Assembly (NCBI RefSeq): GCF_001592825.1
Contig: NZ_LTZG01000001.1
Coordinates: 186,001-250,000, forward strand
Origin: Planococcus maritimus
GTDB taxonomy: Bacteria; Bacillota; Bacilli; Bacillales_A; Planococcaceae
Reading direction: 5' to 3'
Length of the DNA: 64,000 nt
In this document: piece by piece, positions 1-9,092 of the stretch
Numbering within the stretch: the first letter of the stretch is position 1
Layout: each line of letters starts with the position of its first letter
Made by a program: the position numbers and the translations under genes
Notes under the pieces: model-generated
Database searches by the model: none
The model's input: the letters and a program-made list of their open reading frames with translations, nothing else
What the model was told of the DNA's origin: nothing

Positions 1-2000
1 CATTGGACGAATATCGGGATAAAGCTTTCGATAGCGTAAGCCGCGCCGGTCATCATATCCGATAAATCCGAATCGCTGAAATCGGCGGGCTTGTCGAAAC
101 TGAGCCAAGTCGAAGACGTATGCAATTCTTCTGCTGGCAATGATATTGGCCCTGAGCCGATATTGTCATGCGTATCAAAACGGATTTTCTTGAAGATTGT
201 TGGCATCGCAAGCACCGCTACATCGCCGTAGAATACATTCGACTGGTGGAGCTTGCGGTTTTTGTCTTCACTGATAACTTTTAATTCAATCGCGAGGTTC
301 GCATCGGTAAAATAATCGACATCCACTTCACGCACATATGCCTTTTTCTCTTCCCAATCCAAAATCTCTACTTGGAACTGGGTGCCTTGGTGAAGGTAAA
401 TGGCTTCTTCGTGTAAAAGCGTCATGGCGCTGAAGCGATCCATCTCGCCGATGACTCGCGTGTCAGCTGGTACGGATTGGTCGACAATGACGACATTTTC
501 CTGTGTCGCTGAGCGCAAGGAAATATCGTGCGCCGGAAAACGGTCGCTCATCCAATGCCAACGATCGGACGTCCGGACGAGAACGCCTTCTTCTTGAAGG
601 TATTCAAGCAAAGACTGGACATCAAATTCGCCGTACATATCGTCTGTCGAAAACGGCAACTCGAACGAGGCGCATTTTAAATGATCCATCAGGATAATAA
701 TATTTTCCGGATGAATGCGCGCTTCTTCCGGCGATTGGTCGAGCAAATACTCCGGATGATTGATGATGTACTGGTCGAGCGCTGTCGATTGGGCGACATA
801 GACAACGAGCGATTCGTCTTGGCGTCTGCCGGCACGCCCTGCCTGTTGCCAAGCGCTCGCGATATTGCCGGGATAGCCGGTCATGATGCACGCTTGCAAT
901 TGGCCAATATCGACGCCGAGTTCGAGCGCATTGGTCGAAACGACGCATTGAATCGAGCCATCGCGCAAGCCTTTTTCGATGGCGCGGCGTTCGGATGGCA
1001 AATAACCGCCCCGGTAGCCTTTAATCGATTCATCCTGCAACTTATATTTGGTAATTTCGTTTAAATAAGTTACCAGCATTTCCACGCGTACGCGAGATTT
1101 AGCGAAAACAATTGTCTGCACGCCTTGCTTGACGAGATAAGTCGCCAAATCCCTCACTTCAAGGACCGCACTGCGACGGACACCGAACGTCGGATGGACG
1201 ATCGGCGGATTATAAAACAGGATATGTTTTTTGCCAGCCGGTGCGCCGTTCTGGTCGATCAGCTCGTGTGCGGTATTGGTCAAACTTTCAGCCAGCTGCT
1301 TCGGATTGGCGATTGTTGCTGACGTACAGATAAAGACCGGATCGCTGCCATAAAAGTTGCAAATGCGTTTAAGGCGACGGATGACATGCGCAACATGAGT
1401 GCCGAATACGCCTTTATACGTATGAAGCTCATCGATCACTATATAATGAAGGTTCTCAAAAAGAGATACCCATTTCGTGTGATGGGGCAAAATCCCGGAA
1501 TGCAGCATGTCTGGATTGGTCATGACGATTTGCCCGGCTTTTCTTACTTTCGTCCGGATCGATGGAGACGTGTCCCCATCATAGGTGTAGGACAGGATCG
1601 ACTGCTCGGTTTTTTCGATCAAATCGTGCAAATCACTTTTTTGGTCTTGCGCCAACGCTTTGGTCGGAAACAAGTACAAAGCACGCGCATTCGGGTCATT
1701 CAATATTTTATGCAGCACCGGCAAATGATAGCAATACGATTTTCCCGATGCGGTCGGTGTGACGGCTGTGAACGACTGGCCGGATTGTGCCAAGTCAAAC
1801 GCCTGGCGCTGATGGGTATATAACTGTTCAATGCCTTTTTTACGAAGTGCCCGTTTCAGGCTGTCGTGCATCGCTTCCGGGAAATCGGCGTAGCTTGCCG
1901 GTTTCTCAGGCTTTGTGTGCCAATGGTAAATACGCTCCATCATCTCCGGTTCTACTTTCCATTCTGCAAGGATTTCCGGTATCGTTTTTTTGATTCTCAT
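1..2000 (-). CDS. mrfA: MrfA/YprA-family DEAD/DEAH-box DNA repair helicase (C-terminus beyond window)
   Basis: Superfamily 2 helicase of the YprA (MrfA) family, which in B. subtilis works with an exonuclease partner (MrfB) in repair of mitomycin C damage. The frame is open for about 666 codons and runs off the left edge. The translation shows a Walker A motif TPTASGKS near residue 83, then VMTNPDMLHSG, a DELH box in VIDELHTYKG, and TSATI. These are helicase motifs I to III in order. The ATG overlaps the yppE stop by 4 bp, so the two are translationally coupled. The missing end should carry the DUF1998 domain with zinc-binding cysteines. The mrfB partner would lie beyond the edge. Family and partial status are clear; the repair role is inferred from the B. 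subtilis homologue. Confidence 0.88.
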   Translation of the reverse strand, partial: MRIKKTIPEILAEWKVEPEMMERIYHWHTKPEKPASYADFPEAMHDSLKRALRKKGIEQLYTHQRQAFDLAQSGQSFTAVTPTASGKSYCYHLPVLHKILNDPNARALYLFPTKALAQDQKSDLHDLIEKTEQSILSYTYDGDTSPSIRTKVRKAGQIVMTNPDMLHSGILPHHTKWVSLFENLHYIVIDELHTYKGVFGTHVAHVIRRLKRICNFYGSDPVFICTSATIANPKQLAESLTNTAHELIDQNGAPAGKKHILFYNPPIVHPTFGVRRSAVLEVRDLATYLVKQGVQTIVFAKSRVRVEMLVTYLNEITKYKLQDESIKGYRGGYLPSERRAIEKGLRDGSIQCVVSTNALELGVDIGQLQACIMTGYPGNIASAWQQAGRAGRRQDESLVVYVAQSTALDQYIINHPEYLLDQSPEEARIHPENIIILMDHLKCASFELPFSTDDMYGEFDVQSLLEYLQEEGVLVRTSDRWHWMSDRFPAHDISLRSATQENVVIVDQSVPADTRVIGEMDRFSAMTLLHEEAIYLHQGTQFQVEILDWEEKKAYVREVDVDYFTDANLAIELKVISEDKNRKLHQSNVFYGDVAVLAMPTIFKKIRFDTHDNIGSGPISLPAEELHTSSTWLSFDKPADFSDSDLSDMMTGAAYAIESFIPIFVQ

Positions 2001-2365
2001 TGTTTCTCATCGCCTTTTTCATCTATCGCTGTCAGCAAAGTCTGTATTGTATACTGAGCCGCTTGTATCGTTTGGACAAAACGCTTTTTGCTCGTATCCT
2101 TATAGAAACTTTGCACGAACACTTGCCCCATGCCTTCCGCTGCATTATCGATTTGCAGCTTATGGACATATTTCGGTCGTTCATTTCGAATAAACAGTAA
2201 TGAAGCATCTTTCCATTCCTCTATGGCAGCATGCCAGTCATCGGCATACGGTTTAACATCTTGAAAAAAATCAGGATCTGCGTCCAGTTCACGCATTTTC
2301 TTAAAACGTGAAAGACACACATCGCATTCTTCGTATAGTTTGGTTGATAATTGCTTGAGGTCCAT
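1997..2365 (-). CDS. yppE: YppE family protein (DUF1798)
   Basis: Small soluble protein of about 122 residues, matching the YppE family seen next to recU/ponA in Bacillus. Its function is unknown. It is helical and rich in charged and aromatic residues, with no signal peptide or membrane segment. I chose the ATG at 2365 (MDLKQL) because GGAGGGG sits 7 bases upstream. A longer frame from 2434 has no comparable ribosome binding site and begins with sequence unlike the family. The stop overlaps the start of the helicase gene by 4 bp, so the two probably share an mRNA. Confidence 0.75.
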   Translation of the reverse strand: MDLKQLSTKLYEECDVCLSRFKKMRELDADPDFFQDVKPYADDWHAAIEEWKDASLLFIRNERPKYVHKLQIDNAAEGMGQVFVQSFYKDTSKKRFVQTIQAAQYTIQTLLTAIDEKGDEKQ

Positions 2366-2443
2366 ATTCTTCCCCTCCATAGCCTTAAGTTTATCACAAT
2401 CTGTCATGCCAGATACAGTTTGCCGAACAAGCATTCTTTTCAG

Positions 2444-2472
2444 TTGGAGATGGCACAGAAATCCGCTATTAT
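2444..2472 (+). promoter_or_regulatory. Sigma-A type promoter for recU-ponA
   Basis: TTGGAG at 2444-2449 and TATTAT at 2467-2472 are separated by 17 bases, a good match to the housekeeping consensus. They lie about 80 bases before the recU start and upstream of the divergent yppE gene. No experimental support. Confidence 0.5.
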
Positions 2473-2554
2473 TAGGAATAAAGTTCGGAAACCTTTCATC
2501 ATATTTATCGTCTAGGAGCGTGTGATATGATAAAGTAAGCGAGGTGTATCACAA

Positions 2555-3157
2555 ATGGCGATCAATTACCCAAACGGAAAAAAGTTTTCTCCACCAAAAG
2601 ACCAACCGGTGCAGAAAAAGAAAAAAGATGTATCCTTCAGTAACCGCGGAAAAACACTTGAAGATGAGCTGAATGAAACGAATAGTTTCTATTTGCAGCG
2701 CGGGCTTGCCGTCATCCATAAAAAGCCCGTGCCGGTGCAAATCGTCCGAGTCGAATACCCGTCACGAAGCGCTGCGGTCATCCGGGAAGCTTATTTCCAA
2801 GCTCCGTCGACGACCGATTATAACGGGCTCTGGCAAGGGCGCTATATCGACTTTGAAGCGAAAGAAACGGAAATCCGGACCTCTTTCCCGCTAAAGAACA
2901 TCCATGAGCATCAAGTGCATCATATGGCAGACATTATCCGCCACGGAGGCCTTGCATTTCTCATCATCCGATTCTCTTCTCTCGACCGTTACTTCGTCTT
3001 GCCGTTCGAAACTTTAGAGACGTATTGGAACCGCATGATCGCAGGCGGCAGGAAGTCCATGACCTTGGCGGAAGTAGAAGAAGCATCCATTGAAGTGAAG
3101 CCGGGTGCATTCCCGAGAATCGATTATCTATCCGTGCTCCATCAGCTAATGACATAG
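2555..3157 (+). CDS. recU: Holliday junction resolvase RecU
   Basis: RecU cleaves four-way junctions during homologous recombination and helps chromosome segregation; it is the Firmicute counterpart of RuvC. The product is 200 residues, the usual length. It opens with the typical basic N-terminus (MAINYPNGKKF). The PD-(D/E)XK-type nuclease core is visible around residues 85-125, where GLWQGRYIDFEAKET carries the acidic D/E and the E-x-K pair. ATG is preceded by GAGGTG. It is followed after 27 bases by ponA on the same strand, the arrangement conserved across Bacillales where recU and the penicillin-binding protein form one operon. Confidence 0.96.
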   Translation: MAINYPNGKKFSPPKDQPVQKKKKDVSFSNRGKTLEDELNETNSFYLQRGLAVIHKKPVPVQIVRVEYPSRSAAVIREAYFQAPSTTDYNGLWQGRYIDFEAKETEIRTSFPLKNIHEHQVHHMADIIRHGGLAFLIIRFSSLDRYFVLPFETLETYWNRMIAGGRKSMTLAEVEEASIEVKPGAFPRIDYLSVLHQLMT

Positions 3158-3184
3158 CATATACATGAAAGTGAGGAAGCGCTT

Positions 3185-5860
3185 GTGAGTGACAAGAAAA
3201 TATCGCGTGAAGAACGCAGAAAATCAATTGAACGGCAACGAAAGCATTCGAACAAACAAAAGAAATCCGGTGCTAAAACCTGGATCAAGAGAGGGTTTTT
3301 GGCCATTGCCGCATTAGCGGTTGCCGGATTTTTGTTCGGGGTCGTCTTATTTGCGGTTTATGCGTCCAGTGCGCCCGAACTCGATGAAGAACTGTTGAGA
3401 GATCCGATTAGCCCAGTATTCCTTGCCAATGATGGCGAAACCGAAATCCCTTATTTCACTGCACAAAACCGTGAATACGTAGAATATGACGATATTCCGA
3501 AAGTGTTGGAAGACGCGATTCTAGCAACAGAAGACAATCGCTTCTATGAACACTCTGGAATCGACGTAATCCGCCTCGGCGGCGCGGTTATCGCCAACGT
3601 GACCGGCGGCTTTGGGTCTCAAGGGGCCAGCACCATCACCCAGCAGGTCATCAAGAACTCCTTTTTGTCCAATGAAAAAACATTGAAACGTAAAGCCCAG
3701 GAAGCTTACCTGGCCTACAAGCTCGAACAGGAATATTCCAAAGAAGAAATTTTCGAGATGTATTTCAATAAAATCCTGATGTCAGGCAACACTTACGGAT
3801 TCGGTACAGCGGCACAGCAATTTTTCGGAAAACCGGCAGCCGAACTGGAACTGCACGAAGCTGCGTTGCTAGCTGGTATGCCGCAAAGTCCAAACCGCTA
3901 CAATCCGTTCAAGAACCCGCAAGCGGCTGAAGAGCGCCGCGATGTGGTCTTGAATTTGATGGAACAGCACGAAAAAATCGATACTGCCCAAAAAGAAGAA
4001 GCATGGAGCACGCCAGTCGAATCGACCCTTATTCCTGAAGACCAACGTACTGCTACAGAAGAAAGCACGGAATATACAGCGTTCATGGAAATGGTCGTCG
4101 ATGAACTCGAAGCGCTCGAAGGCGATTATTCGCTCGATGAAGGCTTAACGATTTACACGACACTCGAGCCATATGTTCAAGAACGCGTAAATGAAACAAT
4201 GGCATCGGACCTCTTTTTTGATGAAGATGTTGAATCCGCGATGACTGTTGTCGATACGAAAACCGGCGGCATCAGCGCAGTCGGAGCTGCCCGCGAGTAT
4301 GAAGGCGATGTGCGCAGAAACTACGCCACTTCTAAAGATCGCGTTATCGGTTCGACGATTAAACCGCTAGTCAGCTACGGACCCGCCATTGAATACTTGG
4401 ATTGGTCGACCGGCCAGACATTGGTCGATGAAGAATATTCCTATAGCAGTGGCCAGGAAATCCGCAACGTCGATGGCGAGTTTCTCGGGCCAATGACAGC
4501 GCGTGAAGCCTTGTATCGCTCACGTAATATCCCGGCGGTCAAAACTTTGGAAGAAGTCGGATCTGATAATGCTACTGACTTCACCAAAAAGCTAGGCTTG
4601 GATTTCGGTGGAATTTATGAATCTGCTGCGTTGGGTACGCCAGAAAACCAAATTTCCACTGTTGAAATGGCCGGCGCTTTCGCAGCATTCGGGAACAATG
4701 GCGTTTTTAATGATCCACACACAATTAAAAAAATCGTCTTCCGTGACGGTTCGACAGAAGAAGTTGTCGCCCCTGAACCTGTGACAGCGATGAAAGACAG
4801 TACCGCTTACATGGTAACGGACATGCTGCGCGACGTCGTGGACACAGGCATGGCAGGAGCGACCGGCAAAGAAGCTGCTATTAGTGGACTTGATATGGCT
4901 GGTAAAACGGGGACATCCAATTATTCTGAAGAAAAACTTCAAGAATACAATCTTGATGCAAGCTCTGCACGGGATGTTTGGTTTGCAGGCTATACGACCG
5001 ATTATTCCATTTCTGTCTGGAGTGGATACCCGAATGTCCAAACGCCTATTGACACGGCTTCAGACGAGCGCTTGCTTGCACAACGATTGTTCAAACAAGT
5101 GATGAGCCAAATCTCTTCACCTGAAACGGCAAGCTTCCAACAGCCGGAATCCGTAACAGAGGAAGTCATTGAAATCGGCACTGAACCACTCCGTTTGGCA
5201 AGTCCCTTCACTCCGTGGAATATGCGCAGCGAAGAGCTATTTGCCAGGGGGACAGAGCCCAGTACAGTATCAGAGCGATTTGTGGCAGACCCTGACCGAC
5301 CTTCTGGATTAAGAGCAGAAGTCAGTGGCTCAACTGCTAACTTGAGTTGGAGCCATGGGTCGGATGATGTCTCGTTCGAAGTGTCTGTCAACGGCGAAGT
5401 GCTGACGACAACTGGCGACACCAGCTATTCCTATAATGGTTTGGAAGAAGGCGTCACCTATACATTCCGCGTTGTGGCCACTCAAAACGGCAGACGCAGC
5501 GACCCTGCTTCCACTACTATCGAAATCACTCCTCCTCCGGAAGAAGAACCTGAGGAAGAGCCAGAAGAAGAACCTGCCGAAGAAGAGCCGGTTGAAGAAG
5601 AACAACCGGAAGAAGAACCTGCCGAAGAGCCGGCAGAGGAAGAACCTGCCGACGAAGACCAGCCTGAAGAAGAGCTGGAAGACGAAGGTTCAGTCCAGAC
5701 ACCTGACGAGCCCATTGATACTCCTGAACAGCCCGTAGAGCCTGAAGAAGGCGATGAAGAAAACTCAGGAAGCAACGCTACATCGAATGGTAACGGTAAT
5801 GGCAATGGCAATGGTAATGATGATAACAATAATGCTAATCGCGAAGACGACGAATCGTAA
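3185..5860 (+). CDS. ponA: Class A penicillin-binding protein 1 (PBP1A/1B)
   Basis: Bifunctional peptidoglycan synthase anchored in the cell membrane. A basic cytoplasmic tail (residues 1-36) precedes one membrane segment (about 37-62). The glycosyltransferase domain follows, with the catalytic glutamate in ATEDNRFYEH and GASTITQQ. The transpeptidase domain has the serine motif STIK near residue 390, SRN near 446 and KTGT near 574. After that comes a fibronectin type III-like domain (about 702-782) and a 110-residue low-complexity tail, first Glu/Pro then Asn/Gly rich. Start is GTG at 3185 with GTGAGGAAG upstream. At 891 residues it is close to B. subtilis PonA. The tail is expected to lie outside the membrane, in the wall. 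Confidence 0.97.
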   Translation: MSDKKISREERRKSIERQRKHSNKQKKSGAKTWIKRGFLAIAALAVAGFLFGVVLFAVYASSAPELDEELLRDPISPVFLANDGETEIPYFTAQNREYVEYDDIPKVLEDAILATEDNRFYEHSGIDVIRLGGAVIANVTGGFGSQGASTITQQVIKNSFLSNEKTLKRKAQEAYLAYKLEQEYSKEEIFEMYFNKILMSGNTYGFGTAAQQFFGKPAAELELHEAALLAGMPQSPNRYNPFKNPQAAEERRDVVLNLMEQHEKIDTAQKEEAWSTPVESTLIPEDQRTATEESTEYTAFMEMVVDELEALEGDYSLDEGLTIYTTLEPYVQERVNETMASDLFFDEDVESAMTVVDTKTGGISAVGAAREYEGDVRRNYATSKDRVIGSTIKPLVSYGPAIEYLDWSTGQTLVDEEYSYSSGQEIRNVDGEFLGPMTAREALYRSRNIPAVKTLEEVGSDNATDFTKKLGLDFGGIYESAALGTPENQISTVEMAGAFAAFGNNGVFNDPHTIKKIVFRDGSTEEVVAPEPVTAMKDSTAYMVTDMLRDVVDTGMAGATGKEAAISGLDMAGKTGTSNYSEEKLQEYNLDASSARDVWFAGYTTDYSISVWSGYPNVQTPIDTASDERLLAQRLFKQVMSQISSPETASFQQPESVTEEVIEIGTEPLRLASPFTPWNMRSEELFARGTEPSTVSERFVADPDRPSGLRAEVSGSTANLSWSHGSDDVSFEVSVNGEVLTTTGDTSYSYNGLEEGVTYTFRVVATQNGRRSDPASTTIEITPPPEEEPEEEPEEEPAEEEPVEEEQPEEEPAEEPAEEEPADEDQPEEELEDEGSVQTPDEPIDTPEQPVEPEEGDEENSGSNATSNGNGNGNGNGNDDNNNANREDDES
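5527..5857 (+). repeat. Low-complexity coding repeat in the PBP1 tail
   Basis: Within the 3' end of ponA the codons GAA/GAG/CCT/CCG alternate to give imperfect EEEP-type units. They are followed from about 5790 by alternating AAT/GGT codons giving an NG repeat, then an Asp/Asn stretch. The region is tandem and imperfect, so its length probably varies between strains. It also generates artificial serine-rich open frames on the opposite strand. Confidence 0.8.
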
Positions 5861-5875
5861 TCGCGCATTTCAAAC

Positions 5876-5908
5876 AAAAGACCTGCCCCTCTTAGGGCAG
5901 GTCTTTTT
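5876..5908 (+). terminator. Rho-independent terminator of recU-ponA
   Basis: A perfect 13-base arm AAAAGACCTGCCC, loop CTCTTA, and the complementary arm ending in TTTTT, starting 15 bases after the ponA stop. The A-rich 5' side means it could also act on the opposite strand. Confidence 0.9.
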
Positions 5909-5913
5909 CTATG

Positions 5914-5943
5914 CAAAAACCCCCTGGCAGTAGCCAGGGGGTT
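5914..5943 (-). terminator. Rho-independent terminator after ypoC
   Basis: Inverted repeat CCCCCTGGC, loop of 4, GCCAGGGGG at 5920-5941. On the minus strand it is followed by TTTTT, just after the ypoC stop. With the preceding hairpin it separates the convergent ponA and ypoC transcripts. Confidence 0.88.
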
Positions 5944-5950
5944 GAATGAT

Positions 5951-6283
5951 TTATTCGGCTGGGTAGCCGACCTTCGTACGTGCTATTTTTTTCTTCAGCT
6001 CCCCGAATAATTGCTCCAGCTGGCGCGAAGCTGCGTGCGTGCTTTTGGAGTTTTTTACAAACTCAAGCCGCTCGCCTTCATTTAAAGGAGTCGGTGCATC
6101 ACTACCGAATAAGCTAGCCAAAGTTTCTTTCAATCCCTCGTAAACCTTCCAAGCTTGGATAATGAGCTCATGACAGCCAGCTGCTCTTTGCCCCATACAA
6201 GACTTGAGTTCATCAGCCAAGCTACTCCATTCGTTAAAGAATGGCAAAACCGCTTGATCAATTGACTTCCGTGACAGCGTCAT
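5951..6283 (-). CDS. ypoC: YpoC-like protein of unknown function
   Basis: A 110-residue soluble protein in the position of B. subtilis ypoC, between nth and ponA. No catalytic motif, signal peptide or membrane segment is visible; the sequence looks mainly helical and the C-terminal third is basic. The ATG lies inside the 3' end of nth (26-base overlap) with AAGGG about 10 bases upstream, so it is probably translated from the nth mRNA. Assignment rests on position, size and general resemblance. Function unknown. Confidence 0.65.
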   Translation of the reverse strand: MTLSRKSIDQAVLPFFNEWSSLADELKSCMGQRAAGCHELIIQAWKVYEGLKETLASLFGSDAPTPLNEGERLEFVKNSKSTHAASRQLEQLFGELKKKIARTKVGYPAE

Positions 6284-6938
6284 GTTTCACAAGCCCTTTT
6301 TTATCGCGTTTTTTTCCTTCTCGGCAGCGATCAAATAACGGGCATACGTGACAGCCCGGATTTTGCGCTTTGCAATGATAACGACCGAAAAAAATGATTT
6401 GATGATGGGTTTTCGACCAATCATCCGCAGGGGTCTTTTTCATAATGGTTTCTTCTACTTGCAGCGGAGAATCTTTCCAACGGCATAGGCCAAGGCGTTT
6501 TGACACCCGTTCAACGTGAGTGTCAACGGCTAGTGCCGGCTTGTTGAAAGCGACAGAAACGACTACGTTTGCGGTCTTTCTTCCAACTCCCGGCAAGGTC
6601 ATCAATACATCCCGGTCTTCCGGTACACGTCCACCGTGCTGGTCGATCAATATGCGGCTGAGCGCTTGGATATTTTTCGCCTTGTTGCGGAACAAGCCGA
6701 TCGAACGGATATCCTGCTGCAATTCTTCCAAGGGAACCGATAGATAATCTTCCGGTGTGTGGTATTTTTCAAAAAGATTCGCCGTCACTTTATTGACGAG
6801 CTTGTCGGTACATTGCGCGGATAGCAAGACCGCAATAACCAAATCGAAAGGATTGCGGTGGATCAATTCACAATGGGCATCCGGAAACATATGGTCCATT
6901 TCTTCCAGACAAGTGAGCCATTCTTTTTTCGTCATCAT
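6258..6938 (-). CDS. nth: Endonuclease III (DNA glycosylase/AP lyase)
   Basis: Base excision repair enzyme that removes oxidised pyrimidines and nicks the abasic site. The helix-hairpin-helix LPGVGRKTANVV carries the catalytic lysine, and the catalytic aspartate lies in AVDTHVERV. The C-terminal iron-sulphur loop has the exact C-x6-C-x2-C-x5-C spacing (CKAQNPGC, CHVC, CPLFDRC). I chose the ATG at 6938 (MMTKKEW, 226 residues) because AGGTGAT lies just before it; an extension to 6971 would overlap dnaD without a ribosome site. It follows dnaD closely, as in Bacillus, so the two are co-transcribed. Confidence 0.97.
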   Translation of the reverse strand: MMTKKEWLTCLEEMDHMFPDAHCELIHRNPFDLVIAVLLSAQCTDKLVNKVTANLFEKYHTPEDYLSVPLEELQQDIRSIGLFRNKAKNIQALSRILIDQHGGRVPEDRDVLMTLPGVGRKTANVVVSVAFNKPALAVDTHVERVSKRLGLCRWKDSPLQVEETIMKKTPADDWSKTHHQIIFFGRYHCKAQNPGCHVCPLFDRCREGKKRDKKGLVKHDAVTEVN

Positions 6939-6949
6939 CCTATCACCTG

Positions 6950-7651
6950 CTAATTTCGCTCTTCCAGCCAATTATAGAATTGCACTTTTTTCGCAGTGCT
7001 TTCCTGCGGCTGGATGCGAATATTTTTTTCACGGAACGAATTCGCATGCCGCGATACTTGGCTAGACGTCCGGATATTCTTTTTCTTCCACTCAAACAAG
7101 ATGCGGTCGACATAGCGCAAGCTGATTTTCTGTGCGATGACGGCTTCTTTTAAAGCCATTCGAATGACTTCAGGTGTATGCCCGTCCTGGTCCATCCACA
7201 TGGAAATTGTTTCGATTTCCATCGGTGATAGAAAACGCCCGAACTCTTGTTCAAACAGCTGGAAGATCTCGCCTTCCTGTTCTTTTTGTGTATGCTCTTT
7301 TTCGGTTTGCGCTTGAACTTCCAGGCAATCTACGAGTTTGTCCCATAAAGGCTGAAGCGAGATCGTCTCCGTCAGCATGCCATTCGCCGTTTCCTGGCGA
7401 ATCGATAAATAGCCTTGCTGCATCAGTTTCTGCAGCATTGTCGTCACGCTGTTCTGGCTAGCGGACATCCGTGAGGCAATTTCATCCGGTGTCGGAAACA
7501 CATTTCCTGCCTGTTGGAAAGAATGGATCTGCAAAAGCATGATCGCTTCCTCATCGGTAATTTTCAAGCGCCGGTAAAACTGAAAAAAAAGCTGGGAAAT
7601 GGTCACATTTCCCTGCTCAATCCATTGCTGCAATCGGTCAGACTGTCTCAT
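6950..7651 (-). CDS. dnaD: DNA replication initiation protein DnaD
   Basis: Primosomal protein that helps load the replicative helicase at oriC and at restart sites. At 233 residues it has the normal size. It has an N-terminal winged-helix oligomerisation domain (about 1-110, with the segment DEIASRMSASQNSVTTML) and a C-terminal DnaB_2 domain (about 130-205, containing the conserved YVDRILFEWKKKNI stretch). ATG is preceded by AAAGGTGG. The stop lies 11 bases before nth. Downstream of asnS on the same strand, with a weak terminator between them. Confidence 0.95.
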   Translation of the reverse strand: MRQSDRLQQWIEQGNVTISQLFFQFYRRLKITDEEAIMLLQIHSFQQAGNVFPTPDEIASRMSASQNSVTTMLQKLMQQGYLSIRQETANGMLTETISLQPLWDKLVDCLEVQAQTEKEHTQKEQEGEIFQLFEQEFGRFLSPMEIETISMWMDQDGHTPEVIRMALKEAVIAQKISLRYVDRILFEWKKKNIRTSSQVSRHANSFREKNIRIQPQESTAKKVQFYNWLEERN

Positions 7652-7720
7652 ATCCCAACCACCTTTCTGTATGAAAATTTCTAGCTGTCTAAGTCTATCA
7701 GGATATTCTCTGCTGAGTCA

Positions 7721-7741
7721 AAATCCCGCAGAACGGGACTT
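7721..7741 (-). terminator. Weak terminator after asnS
   Basis: On the minus strand TCCCG, loop TTCTG, CGGGA followed by TTTTG, about 30 bases after the asnS stop. The stem has only 5 bp and the U tract is short, so read-through into dnaD-nth is likely. Confidence 0.45.
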
Positions 7742-7767
7742 GCTACAGCTGTTTTAATAGCTATTTA

Positions 7768-9063
7768 TTATGGATACAGACGGTTCAACAAACGCGGGAA
7801 TGGAATCGACTCACGGACATGTTCTGCCCCGCTGATCCAAGCAACTGTGCGTTCGAGGCCCAGGCCAAATCCGGAATGCGGCACTGCGCCGTATTTGCTA
7901 AGGTCCAAATACCATTCGTAGGCGGCTTCATCCAGATTATGCTCTTGGATCCGTTGTTTCATCAATTCGTACTCATGAATCCGTTCAGAGCCCCCAATGA
8001 TCTCACCGTATCCTTCCGGCGCGATCATATCAGCGCATAGAACGACGTCGTCGCGCTCTGGGTGCGGCTGCATGTAAAACGGCTTGATGCCAGTTGGGTA
8101 ATGGGTGATGAAGATTGGCATATCGTAGCTTTCCGCCAATGCCGTTTCATGTGGTGCCCCGAAATCTTCGCCCCATTTGATGTCGTCGAATCCATTGTCG
8201 TTGAGCCATTTGATTGCTTCGTCGTATGTGACGCGCGGGAACGGCGCTTGGATTTTCTCCAATTTCGATGTATCGCGGCCTAGGCGCTCTAGTTCAAGTT
8301 GGCAATTTTTCAAGACCGATTGCACGATATGTGACACATATTGCTCTTGGACTTCCAAGCTCTCAGCGTGTTCTACAAACGCCATTTCCGGCTCGATCAT
8401 CCAGAATTCGATCAAGTGGCGGCGGGTTTTCGATTTTTCTGCGCGGAATGTCGGGCCGAATGAGAATACTTTCCCAAGTGCCATCGCAGCTGCTTCCATA
8501 TAAAGCTGGCCGGATTGCGACAGATACGCATCTTCATCGAAGTATTTCGTCGCAAACAATTCCGATGTACCTTCTGGAGACGACCCTGTCAAAATCGGCG
8601 GATCCACTTTGACGAAACCGTTATCGTTAAAGAATTCATAAGTGGCACGGATGATTTCATTTCGGATTTTCATGATGGCATGCTGTTTTCTTGAACGTAG
8701 CCACAAATGACGGTTGTCCATCAAGAATTCAGTGCCATGTTCTTTCGGCGTAATTGGAAAATCTTTTGCTTCGTGGATCACTTCAATATCTGTAATGGCC
8801 AGCTCATAGCCAAAAGCCGAGCGTTCGTCTTCTTTTACTTCGCCTGTCACATACAAGGATGTTTCTTGAGTCAATGCTTTCGCTTTGGCAAATATTTCCT
8901 CTCCCGCTTCTGCTTTGACGACAACGCCTTGTACAAATCCTGAACCATCACGAAGTTGAAGAAAGGCGATTTTACCGCTTGAGCGCTTGTTAGCGACCCA
9001 TGCGCCAAGTTTAATGGTTTGTCCGTTATGTTTTGCCATTTCGGCGATAGTGATTTTTTTCAT
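7768..9063 (-). CDS. asnS: Asparaginyl-tRNA synthetase
   Basis: Charges tRNA-Asn in the cytoplasm. At 431 residues it matches the family. The N-terminal OB-fold anticodon-binding domain (about 17-100) includes [18 protein letters not shown]. The class II catalytic core shows motif 2 in [15 protein letters not shown] and motif 3 in [13 protein letters not shown] near the C-terminus. ATG follows GGAGG at an 11-base spacing; no closer in-frame start exists. It lies 29 bases after aspB, which makes aspartate, the asparagine precursor. No T-box leader is visible in front of it. Confidence 0.97.
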   Translation of the reverse strand: MKKITIAEMAKHNGQTIKLGAWVANKRSSGKIAFLQLRDGSGFVQGVVVKAEAGEEIFAKAKALTQETSLYVTGEVKEDERSAFGYELAITDIEVIHEAKDFPITPKEHGTEFLMDNRHLWLRSRKQHAIMKIRNEIIRATYEFFNDNGFVKVDPPILTGSSPEGTSELFATKYFDEDAYLSQSGQLYMEAAAMALGKVFSFGPTFRAEKSKTRRHLIEFWMIEPEMAFVEHAESLEVQEQYVSHIVQSVLKNCQLELERLGRDTSKLEKIQAPFPRVTYDEAIKWLNDNGFDDIKWGEDFGAPHETALAESYDMPIFITHYPTGIKPFYMQPHPERDDVVLCADMIAPEGYGEIIGGSERIHEYELMKQRIQEHNLDEAAYEWYLDLSKYGAVPHSGFGLGLERTVAWISGAEHVRESIPFPRLLNRLYP

Positions 9064-9092
9064 CTGTCAAATAGCCTCCAAATAATTATTGC

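Noticed and set aside
5482..5916. Serine-rich open frame of 144 codons opposite the ponA tail
   Set aside because: It is the mirror of the Glu/Pro repeat in ponA, has no ribosome site, and spans the terminator.
9064..9092. T-box upstream of asnS
   Set aside because: The gap is only 29 bases, and the aspB-ypmB intervals are also too short.
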